A stretch of DNA of 64,000 nucleotides. It comes from Frateuria terrea. GTDB taxonomy: Bacteria > Pseudomonadota > Gammaproteobacteria > Xanthomonadales > Rhodanobacteraceae. The notes beneath the pieces are model-generated. The model had not been told where the DNA came from and did no database searches. It saw only the letters and a list, made by a program, of their open reading frames with translations. Made by a program: the position numbers and the translations under genes. This document shows, piece after piece, positions 43,319 through 52,335 of this stretch (the stretch's first letter is position 1; each line of letters opens with the position of its first letter). Location of the stretch: positions 1-64,000 of the forward strand of contig NZ_FOXL01000011.1 of the NCBI RefSeq assembly GCF_900115705.1, read 5' to 3'.

Positions 43319-45193
43319 CTACCTGGAACCGGCCTCGATCACCGCCCGGTTGATCGCGCGCACGCGCTGCTCGTCCGCCTTCTCGATCTTGCGATCGTAG
43401 GTGAACAGGCCGTTGTGCTCGCCCTCGACGTCGGTGATCTGCGTATAGACGCTGCCGGACAGCCCGCGTGGCACACCCTTGTCGCGCAACACCGCGGTGT
43501 TGGCGACATAGCCTTCGGTGAGCGCGACACGATCCTTCACCGCGCCGTAGGGATTGATCGGCGTGCCCGGCCACACATGCCCGGGAATGCCAAGGGTCAG
43601 GCCGCCGTGCTCGCCGTCGATCGCGGCGCGGGTGGCGTCTGGCTCCGGCGTGCCCGGACCCTGATAGTCGTGCACGTCGATGACGTCGCCGCCACCCGGA
43701 TCGCCCTTGGTGTCGCAGCAGTTGTAGCCGCTGCGTTCGTCGACCAGGCGCGAGGGATCGAGTCGCTTGACCTGCGCGGCGACGTCGCGCGCGGCCTGCA
43801 GGCTCCACTGGCCCCAGCCTTCGTTGAAGGGGATCCAGCCGATGATCGAGGGCACGCCGCGCAGTTGTTCGACCATCGCCGCCACCTCGGCGCGGAAATT
43901 GGCGCGGGCCGCTTCGCTCAGCTTGTCGTTGTGGCCGTTGGGCAGTGCCGGCGCATCCTGCCAGACCATCAGGCCGAGGCGATCGGTCCAGTAGTACCAG
44001 CGCGCCGGCTCGACCTTGATGTGCTTGCGGATGGTGTTGAAGCCCAGGTCCTTCGTCTTCTGGATGTCGAACTTCAGCGCCGCATCGGTGGGCGCGGTGT
44101 AGATGCCATCGGGCCAGTAGCCCTGGTCCAGCGTCGCCAACAGGAAGGTGGGCTTGCCGTTGAGCACGATGCGGTTGCGGCCCCCGACCTTCTTCACCGC
44201 GATGGTGCGCAGCCCCGCGTAGCTCTCCACGCGGTCGACGGTGTCGCCCCGGCGCAGTTCCGCGCGCACGGTGTACAGGAACGGATCGTCCGGGCTCCAC
44301 GTGCGCGGGTGTGCAATGGCGAGATTCAGCGGTTTGTCCGCCGGCCCGCTCGCATGGCCGACCGCCTTGCCGTCGGCGTAGGCGGTGACGGTCAGCGTCG
44401 CACCCCGTGCATCGCCGTCGGTGCGCGGCTCGACCGTGAAGCCGTCCAGCGTCGCCTTCGGCACCAGGGTCAGCGCGGCCAGGCTCGTGGCCGGCACCGG
44501 CTCCAGCCATACCGTCTGCCAGATGCCGGATGCGGCGGTGTAGAAGATGCTCTCGGGCTTCAGGCGCTGCTTGCCGACCGGCACGTCGGCGCCGTCCACC
44601 GGCGCGTGCACGGCCACGACGATCTCCTGCGGCCCATTCTTGCGCAGCGCCCGGGTGATGTCCGCGCCGAATGCCGTGTAGCCACCGGTGTGGTGCGCAA
44701 CCCTGGTGCCGTTGACGTAGACCGTCGCTTCGTAGTCCACCGCGCCGAAGTTCAATCGCACGTGGCCGCCGTGAGCGGTGTAGCCGGCCGGGATCTCGAC
44801 CTGCCTGCGGTAGAGCATGTCGTCGGCGTGCTTCTGCACCCCGGACAGCACCGATTCGGTGGGGAACGGCACCAGGATGCGCCCGGCCAGAGCCTTGCCG
44901 AAGACCGGCTTCGCCTCGCCGCCGGTCGCCTGGTACTGCCACAGGCCGTTGAGGTTCATCCAGCGCGGATGCGCCAACGAGGGACGCGCAAGCTGCGGAC
45001 GCGGGTATTCCGGCAGCGCGTTGTCCGGTGACACCTGCGCCGTCCAGGATGTCGCCAGCGGCGCACGCAGGCCGCTCCAGGTGGTTGCCCCGTCCGGTGA
45101 TGCCGCCACGGCCGGCATCGCAGCGGCCGCCATGATGGCCGCCAGCGCGACCCATGCCATGGCGCGCGTGCGCGCCCGTGCACTATCCGTCAT
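43319..45193 (-). CDS. Exported glycoside hydrolase family 2 (beta-galactosidase/glucuronidase type)
   Basis: A 624-aa protein with a signal peptide (cleavage near AVAAS). The sugar-binding jelly roll (about 75-230) has LNGLWQYQATGG, PFPTESVLSGVQ and LNFGAVDYEATVYVNGTRVA. The Ig-like middle domain follows. The catalytic barrel has IRKHIKVEPARWYYWTDRLG, LMVWQDAPAL, IIGWIPFNEGWGQWS with the acid/base Glu, and AAIDGEHGGLTLG near the nucleophile position. Substrate is not decidable from sequence. GGGAG precedes the ATG. It follows an acyltransferase gene on the same strand and both may act on a surface or plant glycan. Confidence 0.9.
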   Translation of the reverse strand: MTDSARARTRAMAWVALAAIMAAAAMPAVAASPDGATTWSGLRAPLATSWTAQVSPDNALPEYPRPQLARPSLAHPRWMNLNGLWQYQATGGEAKPVFGKALAGRILVPFPTESVLSGVQKHADDMLYRRQVEIPAGYTAHGGHVRLNFGAVDYEATVYVNGTRVAHHTGGYTAFGADITRALRKNGPQEIVVAVHAPVDGADVPVGKQRLKPESIFYTAASGIWQTVWLEPVPATSLAALTLVPKATLDGFTVEPRTDGDARGATLTVTAYADGKAVGHASGPADKPLNLAIAHPRTWSPDDPFLYTVRAELRRGDTVDRVESYAGLRTIAVKKVGGRNRIVLNGKPTFLLATLDQGYWPDGIYTAPTDAALKFDIQKTKDLGFNTIRKHIKVEPARWYYWTDRLGLMVWQDAPALPNGHNDKLSEAARANFRAEVAAMVEQLRGVPSIIGWIPFNEGWGQWSLQAARDVAAQVKRLDPSRLVDERSGYNCCDTKGDPGGGDVIDVHDYQGPGTPEPDATRAAIDGEHGGLTLGIPGHVWPGTPINPYGAVKDRVALTEGYVANTAVLRDKGVPRGLSGSVYTQITDVEGEHNGLFTYDRKIEKADEQRVRAINRAVIEAGSR

Positions 45194-45318
45194 CGATGAC
45201 TCCCTCTGCCTGGCCATGCGCCGTTGCCCGGCGCACTCCCGAGGGTGTCCGATTGTCATACAAAAATCCAGCACTGCCGCCACGGTCGTGAACGCCCGCG
45301 GAAGGTCGCCTGGCTTGG

Positions 45319-47337
45319 CTACCGCCTCGATGCGGTCAGGCCGGAGGCGTCGCCAGGCGGCCTGCTGTGCGATGCAAGGGATCGCAGCAAGGGCGCGAAT
45401 GCCGTGGCGGCGCGCGACGAACCGAGCGGGCTCAAATGCTGTCGATCGCGGTAGTAGGTATGGCCATCCATCGCGATAAGGCAGCCGGACCGGTCGCAGA
45501 AGGAAGCGCGTGGATCCACCAGCGACGCACCGGTCTGCCGCGCCACCCTTGCGAGCAAGGCAAGGACGGGGGCGTCCGAAACCGTGTCGGCCGAACCGAT
45601 GCGACCGCAGTCGCCGGCGCCGGCCGTTCCCGGCCAAAGGTTGCGCCATCGGCTCGCGCAGGAGGCCATGCGTGAACGCGGCTCGATCCGCAGGAAGGGG
45701 ACGTCGCGCGCGATCATGACCTGTTTGCCCGCGCCTTCGAGCGTGCGCACCGCCCTGGCCAGGCCTTGCGCAAACAGTTCGTCGGGCGTGCCTGATGAGC
45801 CGTCCATCGCGACGTAATGGATCGGTTGCATGGACCCCGCGCGCCAGGCACCGGCGATGATCACGCCGCGCACGCGCGGATCGTTCAACAGCAGAACCAT
45901 CACGCGCCGGTTGAACGTGGCACAGTCGTGCAACAGCTCCGGATGCATGGTCTCCCGGGGCGCGACGCCGACCAGGAACTGGCACGAGGCCTTGGCCAGC
46001 ACGACCAGCCCCATCCCTTCCCGTGCCGCCACCGCGCGCATCCCCGCGGCGAACGCCGCGGCGTGGCTGTCGCCGACCAATGCGATCAGCCTTGGGCCGA
46101 CGGGGTAGCAGCGCGCGGAGGTATCCGGCTCGGCGCCATGGTGCAGAACCAGGCAGGGATTGCGGTGGTAGTTGAATTGCCGTGCCTCGGCCACGAACTG
46201 CCGTGGCCAGCGCTGTGGGAAACCCTGCGCCACCACGGCCGATCCGACCAGCAACATCGACACTGCCAGCGCCGCCGCATAACGCGGCAGCGATACGCGC
46301 GCCGGGGTGCGCGCGTGCCGGAAGGGCGTTTCCACGAAGCGGTAGCTGGCGGCTGCCAACACGCCCGACAGCGCCAGCAACGCCAGGCGCACCGGCAGCG
46401 ATGGCTGCTCCTGGCCGACCATCAGACGCGCGATGCTGATCAGCGGCCAGTGCCAAAGATAGAGCGAATAGGACACCAGGCCGACCGCCCGCATCGGCGG
46501 CAGCGCCAGCAGGCGCCGGTTCAACGCCGAAGCCGGCGTACTCAACAGCAATGCACACCCAAGCACCGGCGGTAGCGCCGTCCATCCGGGAAACGGTGTC
46601 TGCCTGTCATAGGCCATGACGGGCACGAGGATCAGCACCAGGCCAGCCAGCGCCAATGCCTCGCCTGCCCAGCCGCGAATGCACCGGCCTATTCCATGGA
46701 TTTCCAGCACCCCGACCAGCACGCCGGCAGCCAGTTCCCACGCCCGCGTCGGCAGCAGATAGAACGCCGCGCCCGGGTCGAGCCGGACGGCCCAAACCGC
46801 CAGTGCCAGCGAAACGGCGATCAGGCTGCACAGCACGATCAGACGCCCGCGCAGCGCCAGGCGCGGCAGCAGCAACATCACTACCGGCGCAACCAGATAG
46901 AACTGCTCTTCGACGCCGAGCGACCAGGTCATCAACAGCGGATTGAGTTCTGCCGTCGGGTGGAAGTAATTGAACGCGCGCCACAGCTGGACGTTGGAGA
47001 GCGACAGCAGCGTAGCCAGCGCCGTCTTTCCGTAGTCGCGCAGGTCCGAGGGCGTGGCGACCAGCAGCATCGCCGCATAGGTCAGCGCCAGCACTGCCAG
47101 CAGCGCCGGCAGGATGCGCCGCGCGCGCCGGGTATAGAACGCCAGATAGGTAAACGTACCCCCGGTTGCCTGCCTGTAGAGCAGGCTGCCGATCAGGTAC
47201 CCGGAAATGACGAAGAAGACGTCCACGCCGACGAAACCGCCGGGGGCCGAGAGACCGTAGTGGTATGCCAGCACGCTCAGAACGGCGACTGCGCGCATGC
47301 CGTCGATATCGCGCCGGTAGGCATTCATCGAGGCCAT
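45319..47337 (-). CDS. Membrane acyltransferase with C-terminal SGNH domain (OafA/YrhL family)
   Basis: A 672-aa paralogue of the protein at 23207. Membrane part (1-385): RRDIDGMRAVAVLSVLAYHY with the catalytic His, VDVFFVISGYLIGSLLY, FYTRRARRILPALLAVLALT, LLMTWSLGVEEQFYLVAP and VSYSLYLWHWPLISI. The SGNH part (about 425-650) has LIALVGDSHAAAFAAGMRAV (nucleophile Ser) and YYRDRQHLSPLGSS (Asp/His). It probably O-acetylates a surface polysaccharide; the first domain moves acetyl across the membrane and the second places it. AGGA lies before the ATG at 47337. Both copies share domain order and length but differ along their whole sequence. Confidence 0.92.
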   Translation of the reverse strand: MASMNAYRRDIDGMRAVAVLSVLAYHYGLSAPGGFVGVDVFFVISGYLIGSLLYRQATGGTFTYLAFYTRRARRILPALLAVLALTYAAMLLVATPSDLRDYGKTALATLLSLSNVQLWRAFNYFHPTAELNPLLMTWSLGVEEQFYLVAPVVMLLLPRLALRGRLIVLCSLIAVSLALAVWAVRLDPGAAFYLLPTRAWELAAGVLVGVLEIHGIGRCIRGWAGEALALAGLVLILVPVMAYDRQTPFPGWTALPPVLGCALLLSTPASALNRRLLALPPMRAVGLVSYSLYLWHWPLISIARLMVGQEQPSLPVRLALLALSGVLAAASYRFVETPFRHARTPARVSLPRYAAALAVSMLLVGSAVVAQGFPQRWPRQFVAEARQFNYHRNPCLVLHHGAEPDTSARCYPVGPRLIALVGDSHAAAFAAGMRAVAAREGMGLVVLAKASCQFLVGVAPRETMHPELLHDCATFNRRVMVLLLNDPRVRGVIIAGAWRAGSMQPIHYVAMDGSSGTPDELFAQGLARAVRTLEGAGKQVMIARDVPFLRIEPRSRMASCASRWRNLWPGTAGAGDCGRIGSADTVSDAPVLALLARVARQTGASLVDPRASFCDRSGCLIAMDGHTYYRDRQHLSPLGSSRAATAFAPLLRSLASHSRPPGDASGLTASRR

Positions 47338-47847
47338 CCCGACATCCTGTCTCCGCCAGCGCGCGGACCCTTGCAGGCACGGCGTTGAAGACGCGTGAAA
47401 TGACCGGTCGCCCTGCCAACCTTGCGGCAGTCAAGCGTGCGGGCGGCGGGAGGCCGATCGTCGGGGAGATGCGGCCGGAAGGCTGCGCAGCGTGCGAGAG
47501 CTACCCCAGCGTACTGGCCGATCCATAGGATGCGCGCGCCGGAGGGAACGAGAAGCGCCGCGCCGACCAGCGCAACGGGGATGTTGATGGCGGTGATTCC
47601 CGCGGACCGCCTCACCCGGGAACCGGCCGAATTCGGCGATCGCCGATCGCCGATCGCCGCGAGCATGAGTGCTACAAGGCAGATGGAATACGCGGCGGAC
47701 GGCAGGTCCGGGCCGGCAGGAGGCAGGTGCTTCCTGAAGCGGCAGCAGTGGAATACCCGAATCCGGCCGACGTCATGCGAACTCATCAGCGGCCAGCGCC
47801 TGACCGCGCTCCCAGTCGCGCTAAACTTGCGGTTTTGCTCCGGAAAG
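47338..47847. other. Long intergenic region upstream of the motor cluster
   Basis: About 510 bp. The minus strand has one frame with hydrophobic strings (AYSICLVALMLAAIG, NIPVALVGAALLVPSG, WIGQYAGVALA) that could be a decayed membrane gene, but it has no ribosome site and I do not accept it as a gene. GATCGCC is repeated three times near 47637-47658. A promoter for the DUF3348 operon must lie here; AAACTTGCGGTTTTG at 47823 is AT-richer than its surroundings. Confidence 0.4.
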
Positions 47848-48507
47848 ATGGCGCAGGCAGCACTCCCCCCGGCCGTTCGCGGCCCCACGTTCATCCGTCT
47901 GCTGGCGCGCCTGGCAGAGGCCGACGTGGCCGCCCCCGGGCAGCCGCTGCCTGACCGGCTGGGCCAGTGGCTGGACTGGAAGCAGGCGCTGTCGCTTGCC
48001 GACGCGCTGGACGGCAAGGCCACGGCGGCAGAGTCCGCAGCGCCCGCAGCGGATGAGCTGGGCGCCGAATGCGCGCGGGTTCGCGAGGCGCTGGCGACCG
48101 CGATCAAGGACGATCCCCTGCTCGATCCCGGTGCGCCGGCCGATAGCGAGCCGGACTACGCCGCCTTCCGCCAGGCCTGCCTCGCCCGCCAGCGGGCCAT
48201 GCAGGCCCACCTCGGTCGGTTGCGCGGCAAGCTGCGCGACGCGCTCGCCCAGGCTTCGCCCGCCATGGCGCGACTGGCCGGGGTCGACGCGGTGCTCGAA
48301 GCGGCCCTGACCCCGCGCGAGCACCTGTTGCTCGCCAAGGTGCCCGAGCTGCTGGGCCGGCGCTTCGAACGCCTGCGCGTGGCCGGGCACGCCTCCTCCG
48401 CCTGGCTCGATGGCTTCCGCCGCGACATGCAAAGCGTGTTGCTGGCGGAGCTGGATCTTCGTTTCCAACCGGTCGATGCGCTGCTCGCGGCGCTTCACAC
48501 CTCCTGA
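47848..48507 (+). CDS. DUF3348 family protein, first gene of a motor-like operon
   Basis: A 219-aa soluble, largely helical protein: FIRLLARLAEADVAAPGQPL then DRLGQWLDWKQALSLADALD at the N-terminus, EPDYAAFRQACLARQRAMQA and MARLAGVDAVLEAALTPREH in the middle, and the C-terminal SAWLDGFRRDMQSVLLAELD. It matches DUF3348, known to me only as a conserved partner of DUF802 genes in Xanthomonadales and Burkholderiales. No membrane segment or enzyme motif is visible. Its stop overlaps the next start (TGATG), so it is probably made in fixed ratio to the MotA-like protein and may be a cytosolic adaptor. Start chosen as ATG after GGAAAG. Confidence 0.82.
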   Translation: MAQAALPPAVRGPTFIRLLARLAEADVAAPGQPLPDRLGQWLDWKQALSLADALDGKATAAESAAPAADELGAECARVREALATAIKDDPLLDPGAPADSEPDYAAFRQACLARQRAMQAHLGRLRGKLRDALAQASPAMARLAGVDAVLEAALTPREHLLLAKVPELLGRRFERLRVAGHASSAWLDGFRRDMQSVLLAELDLRFQPVDALLAALHTS

Positions 48508-50615
48508 TGCGGCTGTCCATGTTCAAACGTCTGCTTCTTCTTTCCGTGTTCGCCCTGGGCCTGGTCGCCATCGGCTGGATCGTCGTCGGCTACGCCGGCT
48601 CCAATCCGCTCGGCATGGCCGTCGCCCTGCTTATCGGCGCGTGCTACCTCGCCGGTGCGTTCGAGCTGTTCGGCTACCGGCAGGCCACCGCCACGCTGCG
48701 CCAGGCGGTGGACGGGCTCAGCGAACCGCCGGACGGGCTCGGCCGCTGGCTCGAACGCCTGCATCCGGGCCTGCGCCACGCCGTGCGCCTGCGCGTCGAG
48801 GGCGAGCGCGCCGCGCTGCCGGCACCGGCGATGACGCCCTACCTGGTCGGCCTGCTGGTGCTGCTGGGCATGCTCGGCACCCTGCTCGGCATGATGGCCA
48901 CGCTGCGCGGCACTGGCACCGCACTGGGCAGCGCCAGCGACCTGCAGGCGATCCGCGGCTCGCTGGCCGCGCCGGTCAACGGCCTGGCCTTCGCCTTCGG
49001 CACCTCCATCGCCGGCGTCGCCAGCTCGGCAATGCTCGGGCTGCTTTCCGCGCTGGTCCGCCGCGAAAGGCTGCAGGCAGTGCACGCGCTGGACGCGGCC
49101 ATCGCCACCACCCTGCGCGTCCACTCGCAGGCGCACCAGCGCGAGGAGTCCTTTCGCCTGCTGCAACAGCAGGCCGCGGCGATGCCCGCCCTGGTCGACC
49201 GGCTGCAGGCGATGGGCGCGGCGCTGGAGCAGCAAAGCGCCGCCGCCCACGAACGCCAGTTGGCCGACCGGGAGGCCTTCCACCGCCACACCGAAGAGGC
49301 GTACATGCGCCTCGCCCACTCGATCGAGCAGTCGCTTCAGGCCAGCGTGGCCGACAGCGCGCGCACTGCCGCCAGCGTGCTGCAGCCAGTGGTCGAAACC
49401 ACCCTGGCCAGCCTCGCCCGTGAAAGCAGCGCCATCCAGGCCAGCGTGGGCGAAGCCGTGCAGCGGCAGCTCGACGGCCTTTCTGCCGGTTTCGACACCA
49501 CCGCACGCACCGTCACCGGTATCTGGAGCGACGCGCTCGCCCAGCACCGGCAGGCCAACGAAGCCCACGCGCAGGCGCTGGGCGGCGTCCTGGCCCGCTT
49601 CGCCGACACCTTCGAGCAGCGCTCGTCCGCGCTGCTCGACGGCGTCGCGACGCGCCTGGACGCGAGCGCCGCTCGTGCCGCCGATGCCTGGCAAAGCGCA
49701 CTGTCGAAACAGGACGCCACCCACGCCGAACTCGCCGACCGCAACCGCCAGGCGCTGGCCGCTGCCAGCGCGACCTTCGAATCGCACGCGGCCGCGCTGG
49801 TCAAGGCGGTCGACCGCTCGCACGCGGAACTGCAGTCGGCGCTCGAGGCACGCGACGAGGAACGCCTGGCCGCCTGGGCGCAGAAGCTCGACGCCATGAC
49901 CACCGAACTGGGTACGCAGTGGAAAGCAGCAGGCGAAGCTACCGCGAATCGCCAGCAGGCCATCTGCGTCACGCTGGAGCAGACCGCTGGCGCCATCGCG
50001 ACGCGAACCGAAGCCGCCGCCGGCCAGACCCTCGCCGAGATCGCCCGGTTGGTAGAGGCCGCGTCCGAAGCGCCGCGCGTGGCCGCCGAGGTCGTCGGCG
50101 AACTGCGCCAGAAGCTGTCCGACAGCATGGTGCGCGACACCGCCATGCTGGAGGAGCGCAGCCGCCTGCTGGGCACGCTGGAGACCCTGCTCGACGCCGT
50201 CAACCATGCCTCGACCGAGCAACGCAGCGCGGTCGACGCCCTGGTCAGTACCTCGGCCGAACTGCTTGACCGCGTCGGCAGCCGCTTTGCCGCGCAGATC
50301 GAAACCGAGACCGGCAGGCTCGACACCGCCGCAGCGCAGGTCACTGCCAGTGCCATCGAAGTCGCCAGCCTGGGCGAAGCCTTCGGCGCCGGCGTCGCGC
50401 AGTTCGGCCAGGCCAACGATGCGCTGATGGAACGCCTGCAGCAGATCGCCGGCGCGCTCGATGCCTCGCTCTCGCGCAGCGACGAGCAGCTTGCCTACTA
50501 CGTGGCGCAGGCGAAGGAAGTGGTCGAGCTCAGCGTGCTCTCGCAGCAGCAGATCATCGCCGACATGCAGCAACTCGCCGGCCGCGGCAAGCCGTCGAAG
50601 GCAACCAAGGCATGA
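48507..50615 (+). CDS. DUF802 protein: MotA/TolQ/ExbB-like membrane head with long coiled-coil tail
   Basis: A 702-aa protein. Four membrane segments lie in the first 175 residues: LLLLSVFALGLVAIGWIVVG, MAVALLIGACYLAGAFELF, PYLVGLLVLLGMLGTLLGMM and NGLAFAFGTSIAGVASSAML. The last two carry the TolQ/ExbB/MotA pattern (LGTLLGMMATL; GLAFAFGTSIAG). Residues about 180-700 are almost uninterrupted Ala/Gln/Glu-rich helix including DUF802 repeats (AHAQALGGVLARFADTFEQR; NRQALAAASATFESHAAALV). This is the architecture of ZorA: a proton-channel head with a long cytoplasmic tail. The ATG overlaps both the preceding stop (TGATG) and, at its end, the next start (ATGA). Function is inferred, not shown. Confidence 0.85.
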   Translation: MRLSMFKRLLLLSVFALGLVAIGWIVVGYAGSNPLGMAVALLIGACYLAGAFELFGYRQATATLRQAVDGLSEPPDGLGRWLERLHPGLRHAVRLRVEGERAALPAPAMTPYLVGLLVLLGMLGTLLGMMATLRGTGTALGSASDLQAIRGSLAAPVNGLAFAFGTSIAGVASSAMLGLLSALVRRERLQAVHALDAAIATTLRVHSQAHQREESFRLLQQQAAAMPALVDRLQAMGAALEQQSAAAHERQLADREAFHRHTEEAYMRLAHSIEQSLQASVADSARTAASVLQPVVETTLASLARESSAIQASVGEAVQRQLDGLSAGFDTTARTVTGIWSDALAQHRQANEAHAQALGGVLARFADTFEQRSSALLDGVATRLDASAARAADAWQSALSKQDATHAELADRNRQALAAASATFESHAAALVKAVDRSHAELQSALEARDEERLAAWAQKLDAMTTELGTQWKAAGEATANRQQAICVTLEQTAGAIATRTEAAAGQTLAEIARLVEAASEAPRVAAEVVGELRQKLSDSMVRDTAMLEERSRLLGTLETLLDAVNHASTEQRSAVDALVSTSAELLDRVGSRFAAQIETETGRLDTAAAQVTASAIEVASLGEAFGAGVAQFGQANDALMERLQQIAGALDASLSRSDEQLAYYVAQAKEVVELSVLSQQQIIADMQQLAGRGKPSKATKA

Positions 50616-51277
50616 GCGGCGAGGTCGAGTTCGAGGGCGAGTCGACCGCGCCGATCTGGGCCTTCGGCGACCTGATGTCGGTGCTGCTCGGCGTATTCGT
50701 GCTGATCCTGGTCGGCGTCATCGGTGTGCAGCTGCAGCTTTCGCACAAGCTGGAAGTGGCCCAGCAGCAGCGCCTGGCCGAGCAGCAACGCCGCGCCACG
50801 CTGGAACAGGCGCTCGCCACGCCGCTGGCGCAGGGCCGCGTGACCCTGGTCAATGGCCGCATCGGCATCCGCGGCAACCTGCTGTTCGCGCTCAATTCGG
50901 ACCAGTTGCAGCCCGAGGGCCGCCAGCTCATCCGCAGCCTCGCCGCGCCGCTGGCGCAGTACCTGCAGTCGCGCGACGAGCTGCTGATGGTCAGCGGCTT
51001 CACCGACGACCAGCCCGTGCACGGCGACCATCGCCAGTTCGCCGACAACTGGGAACTGTCCGCCCAGCGCGCCCTTACCGTCACCCGCGCGCTGATCGCC
51101 GACGGCGTACCCGCCGACGCCGTCTTCGCCGCCGCCTTCGGCGCGCAGCAGCCGGTCAGCGCCAACGCCGACGAAGCCGGGCGCGCGAAGAACCGCCGTG
51201 TGGAGATCGCGCCGATCCCGCGTTCCTCCGCCGCCGACGCCACGCCGCAAGACACCGCCTCCGGCCATGCGCGCTAA
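50612..51277 (+). CDS. MotB/ZorB-like OmpA-family protein
   Basis: A 221-aa protein. A single N-terminal membrane segment, PIWAFGDLMSVLLGVFVLIL, places Asp20 where MotB has its proton-carrying Asp. A short coiled coil (about 45-70, KLEVAQQQRLAEQQRRATLE) leads to an OmpA-like peptidoglycan-binding domain (about 78-205): LLFALNSDQLQPEG, MVSGFTDDQPVHGD, NWELSAQRALTVTRAL and KNRRVEIAPI. Together with the preceding gene it forms a stator-like pair. It is coupled by ATGA to the DUF802 gene and overlaps the DUF2894 gene. Confidence 0.9.
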   Translation: MSGEVEFEGESTAPIWAFGDLMSVLLGVFVLILVGVIGVQLQLSHKLEVAQQQRLAEQQRRATLEQALATPLAQGRVTLVNGRIGIRGNLLFALNSDQLQPEGRQLIRSLAAPLAQYLQSRDELLMVSGFTDDQPVHGDHRQFADNWELSAQRALTVTRALIADGVPADAVFAAAFGAQQPVSANADEAGRAKNRRVEIAPIPRSSAADATPQDTASGHAR

Positions 51278-51794
51278 CGCCAGCTCGGCCATCCGCGCGC
51301 AACTGATCGCAGCCCTGGAACAGCGCGCCGCCAACCTCGAAGGCGAAGCGCGACGCACGCTGGATACCCGACTGGCCGAACTGCGGGCACGCAATGCCGA
51401 TGCGCAGGACGAAGCCGATGCCACCCGGCCCGAGCCGAACCCGCTGCGCGGCCTGCTCGCCCAACTCGCCCGTGAAATGCCTCCCGGGCGCAGCGCCTAC
51501 CCGGACGTTGCCGCGCTCGCCGGTTTCCGCCAGCTGTGGTCCACCCTCCGCGCCGACAGCCAGTTGCAGCAATCCATCGCCCACACGACAACCGACGTCG
51601 GCCCGCTCAATTCCATCGCCCTGGCCAGCCGCGCGATTGCGCTGATGCAGGACTCGTCGCCGCCATACCTGCGCTCTTTCCTGGCGTATGTCGATGACCT
51701 TGCGTGGCTGGAGCAGCTGGGTAGCGCGGGCTCCGTGGCCGCATCCGGCACGACTCCCGGCAGGAAGAAGGCCCGCCGCAAACCGCAGGTGTGA
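51267..51794 (+). CDS. DUF2894 family protein, last gene of the motor-like operon
   Basis: A 175-aa soluble protein: SSAIRAQLIAALEQRAANLE and GEARRTLDTRLAELRARNAD form N-terminal helices. The conserved middle is NPLRGLLAQLAREMPPG, FRQLWSTLRADSQLQQSIAH and DVGPLNSIALASRAIALMQD. The C-terminal SPPYLRSFLAYVDDLAWLEQ ends in a basic tail (GRKKARRKPQV). It fits DUF2894, a family I know only from this gene neighbourhood. It overlaps the OmpA gene by 11 bp. The basic tail could bind nucleic acid or membrane. Role unknown. Confidence 0.8.
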   Translation: MRANASSAIRAQLIAALEQRAANLEGEARRTLDTRLAELRARNADAQDEADATRPEPNPLRGLLAQLAREMPPGRSAYPDVAALAGFRQLWSTLRADSQLQQSIAHTTTDVGPLNSIALASRAIALMQDSSPPYLRSFLAYVDDLAWLEQLGSAGSVAASGTTPGRKKARRKPQV

Positions 51795-51955
51795 ACAACC
51801 GCGCCTCGACCGCGTGGCCTGCCCCCAGCAAGCGCAGGATGGGGCGCCGCTCCAGGCCGAGCTGGCCGATCTGCGGCGAGAGTCCCAGCGTTCACCGTAG
51901 TGGACTAACCTGGGTCCCGCCGGGCAGCACCCGTCATGAAAGCCGGAGGTCAACC

Positions 51956-52312
51956 ATGCCGCACGGAAAAGTCTGTTACCTGGAAATCCCCGCGAACCGC
52001 GTTGAAGACTCAGCCACCTTCTACTCCAGCATCTTCGGCTGGGAAGTCCGGCAGCGCGGGGACGGAAACCTGGCCTTCGACGACGCAGGCAGCGTGAGCG
52101 GAACGTGGGTCAAGGAATCCGACCGTGCGCCAGGCGGGCGCACCCGCATATACATCATGGTGGACGACATCGCGCAGTCGCTCCGGCACATCGAGGCGGC
52201 AGGCGGCAGGGTGCTGACGCCGCGCACGGAGATCGCGTCCGGCGCGGGTGCCTTTGCGGTGTTCGCCGATCCGGCGGGCAACGAGTTCGGCCTCTACCAG
52301 GAGCCGGGCTGA
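51956..52312 (+). CDS. VOC family protein
   Basis: A 118-aa single-subunit VOC protein: GKVCYLEIPANRVEDSATFY, SSIFGWEVRQRGDGNLAFDD, IYIMVDDIAQSLRHIEAAGG, VLTPRTEIASGAGAFAVFAD and PAGNEFGLYQEPG. The last element is the family's typical closing with the Glu-like position NEFGLY. GGAGG precedes the ATG at 51956. It resembles small VOC proteins adjacent to regulators; the MocR gene is convergent. Substrate unknown. Confidence 0.9.
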   Translation: MPHGKVCYLEIPANRVEDSATFYSSIFGWEVRQRGDGNLAFDDAGSVSGTWVKESDRAPGGRTRIYIMVDDIAQSLRHIEAAGGRVLTPRTEIASGAGAFAVFADPAGNEFGLYQEPG

Positions 52313-52335
52313 ATCAACGGCGCAACGCGGCAGGC

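Noticed and set aside
47637-47658. CRISPR-like repeat (GATCGCC three times)
   Set aside because: The unit is 7 bases with no spacers; it is a simple tandem repeat.
47360-47720. Minus-strand membrane protein gene upstream of the acyltransferase
   Set aside because: Hydrophobic strings are visible but there is no ribosome site or family match, and the frame overlaps poorly conserved intergenic DNA. At most a relic.
47848-51794. Calling the motor cluster a complete Zorya defence system
   Set aside because: No ZorC, ZorD helicase or ZorE nuclease-like gene is present. DUF3348 and DUF2894 are not known Zorya effectors.
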